Positions 1 to 11,877 of a stretch of 64,000 nt of DNA are shown here, piece after piece. The DNA is from Siphonodentalium dalli (lineage: Eukaryota; Mollusca; Scaphopoda; Gadilida; Siphonodentaliidae), in NCBI GenBank assembly GCA_032622095.1, contig CP136064.1:112272004-112336003 (forward strand). Reading direction: 5' to 3'. The notes under the pieces are model-generated. The model made no database searches, was not told where the DNA came from, and saw only the letters and a list, made by a program, of their open reading frames with translations. The position numbers and the translations under genes are program-made. Every line of letters begins with the position of its first letter. Positions within the stretch are counted from its first letter, which is position 1.

Positions 1-1066
1 TGTCGCCGCCTAAGTATATATGGTGTCGAACCTGGAACTTACCACTGTACAATCCGCAAACGCCCCCGTGTTATTTCATGAGTTAATCCATAAGTATTGT
101 CAGAACGGAGGACGGACTGACGGTCGTGATGGACCACATAGCCCTTCCATGCGTCAAAATAAATATAGTGAAAGAAACAATGGCTCAAACCTATCCGTCA
201 TATAATTTCCCCACATAATGAAGGTGGTGCCCAAATGTATGGATGTCAAAAGAAAGGGGAGTTTTGTCTGCTATAGGCATATTAAAGAAGATTCGAGGCT
301 AACAGTGATGATGACCAAGGTCCCAATTTCTCGCAGACAAATTGCTCCTCGTTCTGATGACATGAATTTTGAGGTGGAAGCTGGATCCCGGAGCGGTTTA
401 TTAGAATTTTGAAAATAGTTTTAGAACGTACCCCACAAAAACAAGATTCATTTAATGCCAAAGGTAGAATTTCTAGGTTTTTGAAAATTACTCCCAATGA
501 GTTAAAAAGATGCCAAAATGTTTTGATAAGACCATCATCAGTTGCAGATTGCAGACTATATGTCATGCTAAGCGCATACCATATCATGTTTCGACTCGTA
601 GTGTGAAGGTGAGGTCATTTGGTATTGCAGAATGGTTAATAATACCAGTTTACTCTGACAAGTTTCAAAACTGAAAACAAACTGTTATATTAATAAACGG
701 TACTGTACTGTAGTCAGTGTTGTGTACGGCAGACTTATTGTATTATTCCATACTTTCTCATCAGGATTATCACCGTGAAAACCATTTTACCATCGCCGTG
801 TGTCAGTGTTCTATCATTCGACAAGTCAACAATGCGAGAATTCGATCGCTTCCGCTCTGTCTAAATAATTTCTGGTCGCAGGAAATGACACCTTTGACAA
901 AACTGTGTTCATAAATTAATTTTGTCGCTGTGTACGTAACACAGTACTCGCAAGTATATTTACCTGTGATTTACCTGTGATCTTCAGGCCTATTTTAAGC
1001 TTTCGCTTGTATTGGCCAATTGTCGTAGTATAACATCATATTTGCTGTAGTTACAGTGCGCTCAAT
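1..1066. other. No supported gene; two overlapping short frames at 218-606
   Basis: I recognise nothing firmly here. Two plus-strand frames, 218-412 and 409-606, abut in different frames and could be one coding stretch split by a frameshift. The second contains a lysine-rich segment (FLKITPNELKRCQNVLI). I recognise no domain in either. The rest is AT-rich sequence without repeats that I can pair with another part of the window. Confidence 0.3.
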
Positions 1067-1380
1067 TCAGAATACATAGCAGAATGTGTTTAGCTTGCCC
1101 CGCCACTGGTCATTTAAAATTGATTTAAAATCATTCACCGAACCGGCCGACACCAAATGTTCAGGGAGACTGTTCCAATTGTTAGTACTTCTGGCTGTAA
1201 AGTTGTTCTTGCATAAAGTGGTGTTATATCCTTTCTTCCTAATCTTCTTACTGTGACCTCTTGTTTTGCTTCCTCCATTATTTGTATGTAAATCCATCGT
1301 TTTCAGCTTGACTTCATCATCACTGGCTCTATCAATGCGATACAAATTTTCTGGGTTCGCTCGACAAGTATTATGAATAC
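1067..1380 (-). pseudogene. CR1/Jockey-like LINE ORF2, C-terminal stub
   Basis: On the minus strand an open stretch ends with the signature tail of CR1/Jockey-type reverse transcriptases: a TRGHS motif, a run of basic residues, then WNSLPEHLVSA and a short NDFKSILNDQW segment before the stop. Known LINE ORF2 proteins of this clade finish with RGHSxK...NxWNSLPxxVVxA...FKxxLDxxW, so the match is to the last 80 or so residues only. Everything upstream (endonuclease, polymerase) is missing, as is usual for 5'-truncated insertions. Its broken end lies against the plus-strand LINE beginning near 1405, so the two elements are head to head. I am confident of the family type but not of the exact clade. 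Confidence 0.7.
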
Positions 1381-1404
1381 CATGCTGTATGTGATTCCCG
1401 CCAA

Positions 1405-2340
1405 AGGAACCCCAATAAAAGAGGGAGACCGAGTGGCGGGGTCGCACTGTTATGGCACACCAGAATTTCTGAACGAATAAGCCCTCTTGCAATTGACGAT
1501 GATAGAATAATAGGAATACAAATAAGAATAACAGATGAATGTTTTTTGTACCTATTGCAAGTTTACCTGCCTTCTACAAATTACTCGGTCGAATTTTACG
1601 ACGAATACACGAAAAAACTTGGCGATGTTTGTGATATGTATAAACCATACGGCAATGTAATAGTAATGGGGGACTTTAATGGTCAATTTGAGAAATTCGA
1701 TGACCGAAACATGGCATTCAGAAAACTTGTCAAGCGAATCGAAATGGTGTCTGTGAACCATACTTTTTGCCATGACTGTCCGCGTACGACATGTGTCCCT
1801 TTTGGTGATGGCCTACACGACGGAACGATTGTTGATCACATTATGATGCCACACACTCTCATTCCTTTCATACGAGAGGTGCACGTTATAGATGATGATG
1901 TCATCAATGTGTCCAATCACAGACCAGTTACTCTGAGCATAAGCGTTGAATTACGAGATCGACATGTAGGTAAAGACGTTGACGGAGACGGCATTGTAGA
2001 TTGGAAAAAGGCCAAATATCAGCCTGAAATTCTTGAACATTACAGCCGAATTCTTGATTCAGAATTAAACTCACCTGACCAATTAGATCAACAAGAAACC
2101 GATCCATGTAGAATATACGATTCAATTGTAAACGCAATATCAAATGCATCCAAAACAACCCTGCCAAAAAAGAAATTCAAAAAATGCCTGAAACCCTTCT
2201 GGAACGAAAATTTGAAAACCATGCATATGAATATGCGGACTCTTCGACAAACTTGGGTGAATGAAGGCAGGCCTCGAGCAGATACTCACTTTGAAAGTTA
2301 TATAAAATATAAAAATGCGAAATGTGACTTCCGTAGATAA
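1405..2340 (+). pseudogene. LINE endonuclease (EEP/APE-like) domain, ORF2 N-terminal part
   Basis: The frame opens inside the domain with GRPSGGVALLW, continues through the strand YLLQVYLPS and the metal-site motif VMGDFNGQ, and reaches VDHIMM and VSNHRPVTL. These are the usual landmarks of the exonuclease-endonuclease-phosphatase fold that nicks target DNA for LINE insertion. The last motif is normally S-D-H; here it is S-N-H, so a catalytic aspartate has changed to asparagine (near 1915). The first roughly 60-80 residues of the domain are missing. The frame ends at a TAA (2338-2340) that looks like a point mutation, because the same frame continues with related sequence to about 2515. Confidence 0.85.
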
Positions 2341-3048
2341 TATAGAAACGCATCTAGTAAATACCTGACCGAACAAAACGATGAAATTGATAAACGTGCT
2401 CAAATTGATCAGAACTATTTATTTCGTATTTTACACACGAAACGTCAGAAAAATCACATCGATAAGAACGCATTTTTTTCATATGAGGGACAAACTCTTC
2501 GTCATGATCACGAAATTTCAGAAGGATGCATGGGCATCTTACTTTGAAAAATTATATTCGCCGCTATATAGACCCGAGTTTGACACACAGCACTTCAACT
2601 ATATATGTCAATGAATTTGTTACGCGAAAACTACCAGCGATCAGCATGGTGATAATTATAATGACATACTCTTTTGTGTAACTCCAATTGAATTACTTTC
2701 TGTTTATCGCAGTCTGAGTGTTGGAAAAGCAACCGGTTGGGATTGCATATCGAATGAACACCTGATATATGGAAGCCATAAGTTAACTCAGACGGTATCC
2801 AATCTTATGACAGTCATGATTCAGACACAAATTATCCCTTCACAGATGAAACGTGGTGTAATCATTACACTATACAAAGGTGGTTCAAAATCCAGAACTG
2901 ACTTTGATAGTTATAGAGCTATAAGCTGATGCCCACTTTATACAAGTTACTCGAAAAGATTTTACAAACTAGAATATAATTATACGCCCCAAAATTACTT
3001 AATGTACATCCGTTTCAACACGGTTTCCAAAAGGGCATAAGCGCAACA
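2341..3048 (+). pseudogene. LINE ORF2 linker and N-terminal fingers of the reverse transcriptase
   Basis: Reading with frame changes, this stretch gives a polar linker and then the RT N-terminal blocks: a TPIELLSVYRSLSVGKATGWD segment (the conserved K-A-x-G-x-D block), then RGVIITLYKGG, DFDSYRAIS and TLYKLLEKILQTRI. In active LINEs these form RT blocks 0-2. At least one frameshift (about 2520) and stops near 2609, 2928 and 2975 interrupt it. It links the endonuclease upstream to the palm domain downstream, which shows that both belong to one element. Confidence 0.75.
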
Positions 3049-4577
3049 ATGACGCCATATGTAATGAAAGAATGTATCGCATATGTATCCGATAGTAAAC
3101 AAAAGTTGTATAGCCTATATTTAGACGTCTGGAAAGCGTTTGATACTGTCTGGGTTAACGGATTGTTATACAAATTGCACACATGCGGATTCACAGGAAA
3201 CTTATTTCGATTGATGCGCGAACTAATGAGTAATGTAACCTGTTCCATTCGTCATGACAACGTTTTTTCAAGGTGGTTTGATGTGCGACAGGGAGCCAGG
3301 CAGGGAGGAATCATCTCGCCTTTGTACTATATGATCTATGTTGACGAGTTGATACATATCCTTGCAAACTCGCCGTTTGGCTTAAACATGATCGGTGTAA
3401 ACTGTACGTCCCCAACACATGCAGACGATATGGTTCTGCTGTCTCTCAGCAAATGTGGTTTATCAGCACTATGTGATATTTGCTACGACTACAGCAACAA
3501 ATGGCGGTATCGATATAACCCAAATAAATGCGCTGTAGTGGTATTTAATGAAACAAAATCAGATGTCAAAGAAACCACTAATATAACTCATTTGGGCATT
3601 TATCTTGATAAGTATGACTTTAATGGAATATTCACTGAGCATATATGCGATAATACTCGTAGCACGTTTATGATGCTCAACAACGCCGGCCTTTACCCGG
3701 GTGGTATGACCCCAACAAGTTGCTCGTTGATATATTCGTCGGTGGTCATACCTAAAGGGCTGTACGGGTCTGAACTTCTCTGGAATTTGAACCAAAAACA
3801 CGTTGATCGCCTGGAACGAACACACAGATTCTGTTTAAAGTATTACCAGGGCCTTCATCATCGTACAAAAACGGTTATTGCGCAAGGATTAGTCGGAACC
3901 TCGTCTATGGTGTCACTTATCGAAAAACGTAAAATGTCATTCTTCGGTTCTTTGTGCAACTTAAAATCTTCTAAAACTGTGAAACAAGTATTTCTCACGC
4001 GCTTATATCAGTACATCGTTGGCAGTACATGTTCAGCATCAAGTTACATGTCTGACATCATTAACACTCTTAAAAAATATGACATGACCGAAGCTCTTGA
4101 GAACTACATCGAAAATTCAATATTCCCTAAGAAATCCACATGGAAATGTGCCATAAACGAATCATGGTCAAATGTTAATAGAGAATATTGGGACATGAGC
4201 GTAAATGAGGATGCTCGACTTGCCAGGTTTTCTGCCGTCCACCAACGTTATGCATGTCCCGGCTATGGGAAAATTGTCGCATATACCCAGCCCATAAAAA
4301 ATCATATCTACTTATTGCACGCCTTATTTGTATCCTGGTAACAAATGAAGAAACATGCGTATTATGTAACAACAAGCACAAAGATCTTGTAAAACATGCC
4401 TTAATCGAATGTTCTTCCATTTGCGACGATCGAAATACCTTTGAATTCGAGCTACTAAACTTGTTTCATGTAGACATTTATATGCAGTATGACAAACTGG
4501 ATGCAGAATCCAAAACGCGCGTTCTGCTAACATGTCTACATGAAAACATATACTGTGTTCCCGAAGAAGAAAATTAA
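3049..4577 (+). pseudogene. LINE reverse transcriptase palm/thumb and Cys-His C-terminus
   Basis: The long frame 3049-4341 carries RT motif A as YLDVWKAFDTVW, motif B around RQGARQGGIISPL and motif C as THADDM, where most LINEs have YADD. Motif D-like and thumb segments follow, including the LYGSELLW block common to LINE ORF2 proteins. Near 4315 a frameshift moves the homology into the overlapping frame 4254-4577, which holds C-x2-C...H...C (CVLCNNKHKDLVKH...C), the zinc-binding-like tail typical of these proteins. Both catalytic aspartates of motif C and the aspartate of motif A are still present. Enzymatic activity is excluded by the breaks elsewhere in ORF2. Confidence 0.9.
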
Positions 4578-4680
4578 CTAACAGACTTTTTTGTGAACAA
4601 AGCTGCATTCCTCTGGAGAGTATATGTTGATCAACTGACGCCAAGTTCTGACTAGATCTCACAAACCTTCATATACACTC

Positions 4681-5303
4681 GATCATAACATGCAGTTATA
4701 AGCGTGTGCGTAATTGTTCATATAACATGTATTTGTGTATTGTTTTACCAGTAAGTACATTCGTCTGTATGTATGTCTGCCGTTTGTTTGTTTGTCTCGT
4801 ATATGCCTGCATGTCTAGATCTGACTGTCGTATGTAAGTCTGTAAGTACGATACGGCTATATATATAAATGTACATGAGTGGTGCTTGGGAAGTGGTCGG
4901 CTCCGAGTCGGCAAGACTGCACAAAGGCATTGGCGTTTGTGGGTCTTCCAGAGAGAGAGAGATCCCTGATTTGGGTCCAACTCCGGTTTGGTCGTCTCGG
5001 AGTATGCTATTTCTCTGTCTGTAAGTACGATATGGCTGTCGAGTGGAATGTCTACTTTATGTGATGCATGATTGTGTGTATATGTGCATGTGTAGATGAT
5101 TCATCATACATATTAAGACATGTATTGTAGATATGTTTGTAATCTTAAATTTCTGATACACTGTTATGTACCAAATTGTGTTTGTTCTCATAATATAAAA
5201 ATTTATATATGAATCTCCATATATGGAGGATAATAAAGATACATATTTTTCGTTTAGCAGTATTGCAGATTCAATGCTCTCCCAGCGTCGAGTGCGTACG
5301 CCC
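4681..5303. other. Intergenic, with a diverged direct repeat of about 22 bp
   Basis: There is no gene here. A motif TCTGTAAGTACGATACGGCT near 4839 recurs as TCTGTAAGTACGATATGGCT near 5019, about 180 bp apart. The surrounding sequence is rich in GTCTGT/GTATGT runs, so this may be a decayed microsatellite or the 3' flank of the preceding LINE. Confidence 0.4.
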
Positions 5304-5377
5304 AGTACCAACTAAAGCCCACGGTTCGGCCCTGCGGGGCGTCGCGTACGTGGGCTTATTAGTCAGTGATTGGTACT
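5304..5377. repeat. Short foldback repeat (hairpin)
   Basis: AGTACCAA at 5304-5311 pairs with TTGGTACT at 5370-5377. Inside it AAGCCCACG pairs with CGTGGGCTT, and the loop holds a GC-rich mini-hairpin (GCCCTGCGGGGC). The nested arms with small bulges look like a tiny miniature inverted-repeat element. I see no target duplication. Confidence 0.6.
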
Positions 5378-5940
5378 TTTGTTCATTGCATAATCAGAAT
5401 TAAGTCAAAGGCTCCCACTTGTATTGTCCAAATGAACCATTTTATTGCTTAAAGCAGATTTCTTAAATTTAGTCCTCAGCATGACACATTTGTATATCTT
5501 GCATTTATATACACATACTAACATGGTGACACGCTAATTGGTGGTATCATCTTTCATGACTACATGTGGTGAACACCCTGGAAGAAAGTGCCAGAAACAT
5601 GTCTTTAATGACGCCCTGTATACCCATCCTCAAACTATTTGTTTATGAATACCAGTATAGTACAGCTTGACTTAGACCACCCATGCTAGTAATACAAGTG
5701 TGTGACTACTCCCCATCAAGGCGTCATCGTGGCCACATTTGGTAAAAAAATCTATCCAAAACAAATATTTTAAATTTGAACTAAATTCCAGGTTCACGAT
5801 TCTACTCAGTCTATGTAAACATACACTCAGATTCATACTGATACTGAGTCTATTGCATTCCCATCAACTTTTCATTTCTGAACGGTTGTGGGCTTCCCCC
5901 AAATTACGTCACACGGCACTAAATATAAATCTGAAATTAG
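5378..5940. other. No feature seen
   Basis: This is AT-rich sequence without a convincing frame, repeat or splice-bounded exon. Confidence 0.3.
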
Positions 5941-6480
5941 TTGTGATTGACAGGCGTAAACATGGTCACGTGCCAGTGCCGTCATGGCCGCTTCAACCCT
6001 GTGAAGCCGATTCTAAGAATCGGAATTAATAGTTGCAGGGTTTGTGACTTTTCGTTCGGCGGTTGTTTTACTGACAATAAAGGGAAACAGCTAGCTTCCG
6101 GGATCCAAAATAATATGTACAATAACTAAGACAGATCTTCTTGAAATTATAAAAAATGTCAATTTATGTGGATCTCTTGGACTCAGAACGAATTATTTTT
6201 TAGATTGGCCAGGCGATTTGTCGCCCATGTTGTCAAAAAATAACACAAATCAACGGCCACGAATCAAAAATACATCAATGTCGGGACTATCTGCTAAAAC
6301 AACTACAGAACTAAAAAAAAGTTAAATGACATAACAAAACGATTTATCAGTTCCCCAGTACCGGCAGTAGTACCACCGCAGCCAAAACGAGCGTAGAGCA
6401 ACACAATTCTACCACCAACCCCACCGAAACCCTCCCGACCTTACACAGCCGTATTATTAGCTCCAAAGATTGGCCAGTTG
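5941..6480 (+). pseudogene. Broken ZAD-like CxxC...CxxC domain exon, copy 1
   Basis: Downstream of an acceptor-like TTGACAG the plus strand encodes SCRVCDFSFGG, a spacer, a hydrophobic LLEIIKNVNL helix and then, in a shifted frame, AICRPCCQKITQINGHE. This gives two C-x2-C pairs about 70 residues apart. A second, inverted copy at 43966-44277 has ICRVCDYSFSG...LELFKSIKL...LICKPCYNKVNQIHGHE, so the pairing is conserved between copies. Arthropod ZAD zinc fingers and similar N-terminal domains of animal transcription-factor-like proteins share this layout, but I cannot name the family. In copy 1 a frameshift separates the two halves and another lies at a poly-A run near 6317. A proline-rich stretch (SPVPAVVPPQPKRA) follows. 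The gene is not intact. Confidence 0.6.
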
Positions 6481-8016
6481 TACCCTAATTACAGTTGCCT
6501 GCAATCCAAATTCCGGTGATTCTTAATTTTAAACTTTCGACCGCTCGTCAACAATCTACTTTATTTGTCGATTTGTTAATTTCTCTTCCGGTATAACATG
6601 ACGTCATGGATACTATTTTAACAACATTTAGCCACACCTTCGGAATTTCCACACCGAGAGCACGTGACATGTTACTAGTTTTTTATTGGGGCACACATTT
6701 CTTGGAGCTAAGTTTTGATTGGCGGTAATTACAAGGAATCCCGGGTTTGGGAAATGAAAACTGAACGAAAGGTCGTCAGATCCACTATTTTTTTTATATG
6801 TGGGTATGTAGTTTACTCCAGACTGGATTCTACTATACGGTAGCATTCTGGTGCATGAACATGTATGTTCCTGTAATTATTATCTTAATTCCATGCACAT
6901 TCAAACATTTTAAATTACATGTACTGTGTATTTTACATCATCGACACATACTGGTAATAAGCAGCTGATAAATCGTGACTTGCTATTGATTGGGAGAGGA
7001 ATAGACCAATAATTCACTGTTTGATCAGCTACAAAAATTCTTCTGACTGTAAGTGCCAAATCTGACATAGTTTATGCAGTAGTAGTTTTATCAAGTTTGG
7101 ACATCTAAACTTAGTGTGTCATTTTAATATATATTAGTTTAGACTTAGGATGCATGCACACATACTAGTAAATTTAATACAGTACACCTGGCATTGCAAT
7201 GCATCTTATATTTTAATTATTTAAACAGAAAGCGTCCATTATTTACTGCTTTTGGGCAACAGGTGTAAACACTCGTTAACGTAGACATTTTTTTATTTTT
7301 GGGCCGTTGATCAGTATCTCATTGCTAAAAGTGAGTTTGATAGTGTTCTGATGTCGCACTCTTATGGTATAATATCAGATAAGTATGTGGGCACTAGCAG
7401 AAGGATAGGCTTGCATACATATATAGAGAATTGCAGAGCGGAAAGCCAGTCCACAGTTATTACCGGCATAGATGATGGAGTGGTGACAATATGTGCATGT
7501 ACATGTATGGTAAGAGTAACTTTTCGACACCTGACACGTACCAAATATATCGAATGCGATAATTATACGCAAATATGAATGGTGAATATGTAGCTTTAAG
7601 ATATCCATTTGGCTGACACTTAAAATACACCCCCACAGTATTATGAATATTGTGTTTGCCTAGTTCATGCTGATTTTAGTGACACAAAATTGTCTTGGAA
7701 TGATTATGTAACAAGTAACACTTTTATGATTTTGTTCCATCTATTGATTGATGTTTATATTGGCTAATAATAGTAATCTCATAATAGATTGCATAATCAT
7801 TGGTCAACCAACCATGTATACGATGATCACTTTGCTAAAAGTGTAATTCATTCACATGTAAGTGGACCGTACCGCTTTGAACCTGTCCAGGCAAGAGTAC
7901 CGGACCGGAATGGGCTGAAACGCCTAGTCAGTGGATCGGACAACCGTAGGTCCGCATTACTAGTACAATATTGGAACATTTAAGTATAGAATAATGGATG
8001 AAAACTGTACATTATT
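6481..8016. other. No supported gene
   Basis: This long AT-rich stretch has only short frames without recognisable domains. I find no repeat partner within the window. Confidence 0.3.
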
Positions 8017-8229
8017 TCAAGGAATGGATCGATCTAGGCCGCATCTAATGTAGTTTTCAGCTAGTATCTGACTTAAAACTTGGCCGAGTCTATTTGTTTG
8101 AAGCGTCCCCTCTGAACAGAATGTATTAACCAGGAATTGAGTCAAGACGCCTGCGTTGTTCCGTATGTTCGGCCTTATCCACTCGCTCAGTGGCTGCACG
8201 GATGGCGTGACATCTTGACCGATTGTCAA
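8017..8229 (-). CDS. Unrecognised 70-residue frame, possible exon
   Basis: The minus-strand frame reads as an ordinary soluble protein segment, with alternating polar and hydrophobic residues (for example GVLTQFLVNTF, then LGQVLSQILAEN) and no low-complexity bias. The local base composition is richer in GC than its surroundings, which also suggests past coding. I do not recognise a family, and no convincing pair of splice sites bounds it. It could be an exon, a fragment of a mobile element, or chance. Confidence 0.2.
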   Translation of the reverse strand: MTIGQDVTPSVQPLSEWIRPNIRNNAGVLTQFLVNTFCSEGTLQTNRLGQVLSQILAENYIRCGLDRSIP

Positions 8230-9159
8230 CTTAATGGACAGGCAGCACCTAATTGCGTTTCCGACCGTTGACTAAACATGACGTAAACGCAATGAGCTCC
8301 GTTTGCAATATATTTAACGATTATCATCTCGCAGTTTTACCCTTACATTTCGGCACTTGTATTCAATTATTTATTTGGCGTATTTCGGATATGGAGGATA
8401 GTTATAAATCGAATGACTGATTAGTGACCGCAGTATGTCTAATCGGAGATTTTGCGATGGTGTTCATTGAGATCATACTGAAGATCGAAGGATTACATTT
8501 ACACATAAATTACTATATTAGTTTAGATGTTGTCGTGAGGGGTGCTACAACATGCCACCCCGGAACAGAATTAGATTCGATAAATTTTAACAGTTGAAAA
8601 TTCAATGCCTATGCTGTATACGTGTAACGACATGTTTGAAATTTGAAATTAGACACACCCCACGACTGACGAGGTTCTATAGGTATATCCCTTCTATCAT
8701 GTTTCTAGCAATCAATCAGTCACGATGGTATCACACATGCAAGTCATATAAAATGAAATGGTCTACAGTAACATAACTGTTAGTTGATTTGGATATTGAG
8801 CGTCCTTTATTAAAATAATGGATAGTTGTTTGTAAAATAATGTATGATATCGGGAATAACAATCCATTATCCAATAAACTGGACTCGATGAACAAAGGAG
8901 TGACGTCATAGACATGTTTTAAGTAAAATCTATGTACATGACATTTCAAATACATGCCATATTATGATACTTGTATCATATATTTCAGAGCGTACACATA
9001 CCGATGCTGGTTTATGATAAGCTGGGAGACCATGCCTTGCGATGGAAGTAAATTGATTGGGAGACTGGTCCAAAGTTTATGTATTCAATTTACAACCCTA
9101 AGTGTTTAACTGTTTATACTAATCAGTTTTAAAACATCCATACATGTATGCTGTATGTT
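8230..9159. other. No supported gene
   Basis: AT-rich sequence lies between the possible exon and the 3' end of the minus-strand LINE. Nothing is recognised. Confidence 0.3.
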
Positions 9160-9579
9160 TGTTTTTGTTTTAATATTTTTATTGCGACAAAATATATAGT
9201 CTTACAAAACATAACGTTGACATTAAACATGGTAGATTTGTATCAATAGAAATTCAGGAATATTGTATTGTGTAATATAATTTAACTTGTCATTTTCCCC
9301 CCATAATTTTGGACCCGGGGTGGGGAAGGGGGGGGGGCAAAAGAAACCGACCAATGTTTTATTCACTATTCTATATATAACGATGTATACTATAAACTAT
9401 TGTTCAAGTTTGTATTGCATATTGCTGTTATTTGGGATAAGAAAATTGGATCTCTAATATTAATTATGTTACACCAGCAGCATATATATTTGATTGCTTG
9501 CCGAAAACCAATGTCAGGGTGTGTTGTTGCGTTACGCAGGTTGTAGGGTTGGCATGTGCAGTCACACATTATATTAAAA

Positions 9580-10442
9580 TAGTTCTTCTAGGTAAGACCA
9601 TCTTTGTTTAAATTTAGTGTATTGACCTTTATTATAATAAAAAACACGCTCAGATTGGAAATATAAACTAAGTTCTTGTTTAAGTCCGGTGAGGTTTGGC
9701 ATAGAGTTATTCATCTTTGATCTATAAATGTGATATCTAACAAAGATAAGAAGGAATTTTATCCTAGGACTGGTATATTTTCCAGGGCGGCTGCTAAATA
9801 TTGCAGTTTCACGTGTGAGTTGTAATCTAGTACTCGTATTATGAAATACCCAATTTTCGACCGTATTCCAAAAATATTGTATGTTTGGACATTCCCAGAA
9901 AATGAGTCGTCGTTAGATATTTTCATTTTGTTCAAAAGTTGTTTTGTACCGATGATATGTGTATTTATTCGGTATTGGAACCACTTAAGTTTGGTATCGG
10001 TGACGTAAATAAATGGGCATCTATATACTTCAGTCCAGAACTCGACATTATATGTTCGGTTCAACTTTCGTTCCCATTTACTTATTTGTTTATGGGGTGA
10101 TTCAATTGGTAACATTGTTTTATACGTGGATTTAGCACTGTTCGGAGCAAGTAAATTTATTAATTGAAATGGTATATGAGGGCGCAAAACCCTGTCGCTT
10201 TTACTTAAAAATTTATCTCTTTTCTTGATTGATTTTACAATTCCGTTAAAAGTTAGAAAGTCGATGTTTGTCTTGTGTAGAGCGTTAAATTCTTCATGTG
10301 ACAGGTACTTTCCTAAATTGTCTTGAAAATCGAATATGTATATAAGCTTATCAGTCATGAACAGTTTCAATCGTGGCTTCACCAGTTTTACCGTATCCTC
10401 GAATCCTACTAAAGGTGTAGTGAGGAGATCACATTGACTCAC
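9580..10442 (-). pseudogene. L1/Tx1-type LINE ORF2 C-terminal domain
   Basis: This frame continues the polymerase in the same register. It carries PFIYVTDTKLKWFQYRINTHIIGTK, the clade's conserved WFQYRI block. Family members then have a C-x2-C...H-x-x-x-C knuckle. Here most of that knuckle is deleted and the frame shifts near 9905, after which homology resumes at FWECPNIQYFW and stays open to about 9585. The 45010-46100 fragment on the plus strand is a separate copy of this same part (RLRWFQFHINNIILATQQL). Confidence 0.8.
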
Positions 10443-11860
10443 CGGTGCTAGTTTGTCACAGTACAGAATCCAGGCATTTACTACATCTTTCCAGAAATTG
10501 TTATCAAGTGTTTTAGATTGTTTTTTTTAAATTGTAGATGACATTAGATACCAACTATTACAAAATATACTACAAGAGTGTTCGAAAACTGTAACCCAGG
10601 AAGCCCGTTGTGTGATAGCTCGCTTAACCCATGATATCTTCATAGAATTTATGAAAGTCTTAATATCAATCATTTTACACCCACCAGAAGCATAGTTCTG
10701 AGTGAGCAGTTTTCTACTTATTCTATCTGGACCTTGGTTCCAAATGAAACCAAAGAGCAGTTTATTTAAATTTTGTATATATTCATCTGTGGGATTCGGT
10801 AGTGCCAGGAACAGGTGTACTAATTTTGAAATAGCTAGCGATTTGACAACAGTTATTTTACCGAGAACAGTTAGGTTACGTTTACTCCACATTGCTAGTA
10901 TGTTCTTTAATTGCATAAGCCCGTTTATAAAATTTATGTCAATCATACGTTTAGTGTCATGATGAAATTCTATACCAAGTATTTTAAAGGTTTCTGGATT
11001 CCAGTTTAATTTCCATCGGTCACATATCTGTTCCGTGCTGTCTGCCTTTGTACCAATCCACACTGCGTGTGTTTTGTCATAGTTAATTTTTAGACCCGAT
11101 ACATATTTATAGTTATCAAGTACTTTCATAGCTGCTTCTAGAGACTCTGGTGACCCATCGAGGAAAACAGATGTATCATCGGCATATTGCGACATTCTTA
11201 TATTCTTATTACCAACATTGGTACCATTTATGTTATTTGAGAATCGTAACATAATACCAAGAATTTCTGCACATAATAAACAAATATATGGGGATATTGG
11301 ATCGCCTTGTCTACATCCTCTCTCTAAGTTGAAAAAGTCTGATATTTGCCCATTTAAATTTATACATGATGAACTATCACAATATAAAGTCTTTATATAA
11401 TCGATAAATGGTTGACTAAAATTAAAGTATTTTAGTACACTGTATATAAATTTCCAGGATATCGAATCAAATGCTTTTTCAAAATCTATCAATAGCAAGA
11501 GTCCCGGTATTTTATTTTGCTTTGTATGTAGCATCATGTCCATCACTAGTCGAATATTCTCCCCAATATACCGTCCAGATATAAATCCGGTTTGATCCGA
11601 ATGTATTAGAAATGGTAAAACTTGTTTTAATCTTTCAGTTAGGACTCCTGTAAGAATTTTATTTGTCACATTTAATAAGGATATTGGTCTCCAGTTTTTA
11701 AGAAATTGTCGTGGTTTGTTGTCTTTGGGGAGGAGTGTTACTATTCCCTGCCTCTGTGTAACAGATAGTTTTCCAACTTTCATGCCGTAGTTAAGTGATC
11801 TGACCAGGTAGGTTCCAACATCTCGCCAGAAGAATTTAAAAAACTCTACAGAATATCAAT
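10443..11860 (-). pseudogene. L1/Tx1-type LINE reverse transcriptase
   Basis: The 418-codon frame (11783 to 10527) carries block 1-2 residues GIVTLLPKDNKPRQFLKNWR and PISLLN. Motif A follows as LLIDFEKAFDSISW, motif B as RGCRQGDPISPYI, motif C as MSQYADDTSVFL and motif D as GLKINYDKTHAVWIG. This order, spacing and wording are those of L1/Tx1 polymerases. The section upstream to about 11860 is coding in the same frame beyond a TGA. All three catalytic aspartates are retained. The polymerase frame closes at 10527 by a stop that is in frame with the C-terminal segment at 9759-10442. Confidence 0.92.
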
Positions 11861-11877
11861 CGTTTCCAGGGCATTTA

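Larger units (their letters stand above)
1405..4680 (+). mobile_element. Near full-length decayed non-LTR retrotransposon (LINE)
   Basis: One plus-strand element runs from within an apurinic-type endonuclease to the zinc-knuckle-like C-terminus of a reverse transcriptase. The protein homology is continuous but broken by an in-frame TAA at 2338-2340, a frameshift near 2520, stops near 2609, 2928 and 2975, and a frameshift near 4315. The 5' end is truncated inside the endonuclease and no ORF1 is present. After 4577 comes presumed 3' UTR, but I see no clear poly-A or tandem tail, so the 3' limit is approximate. The element is dead: several lesions lie within the catalytic protein. Confidence 0.85.
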
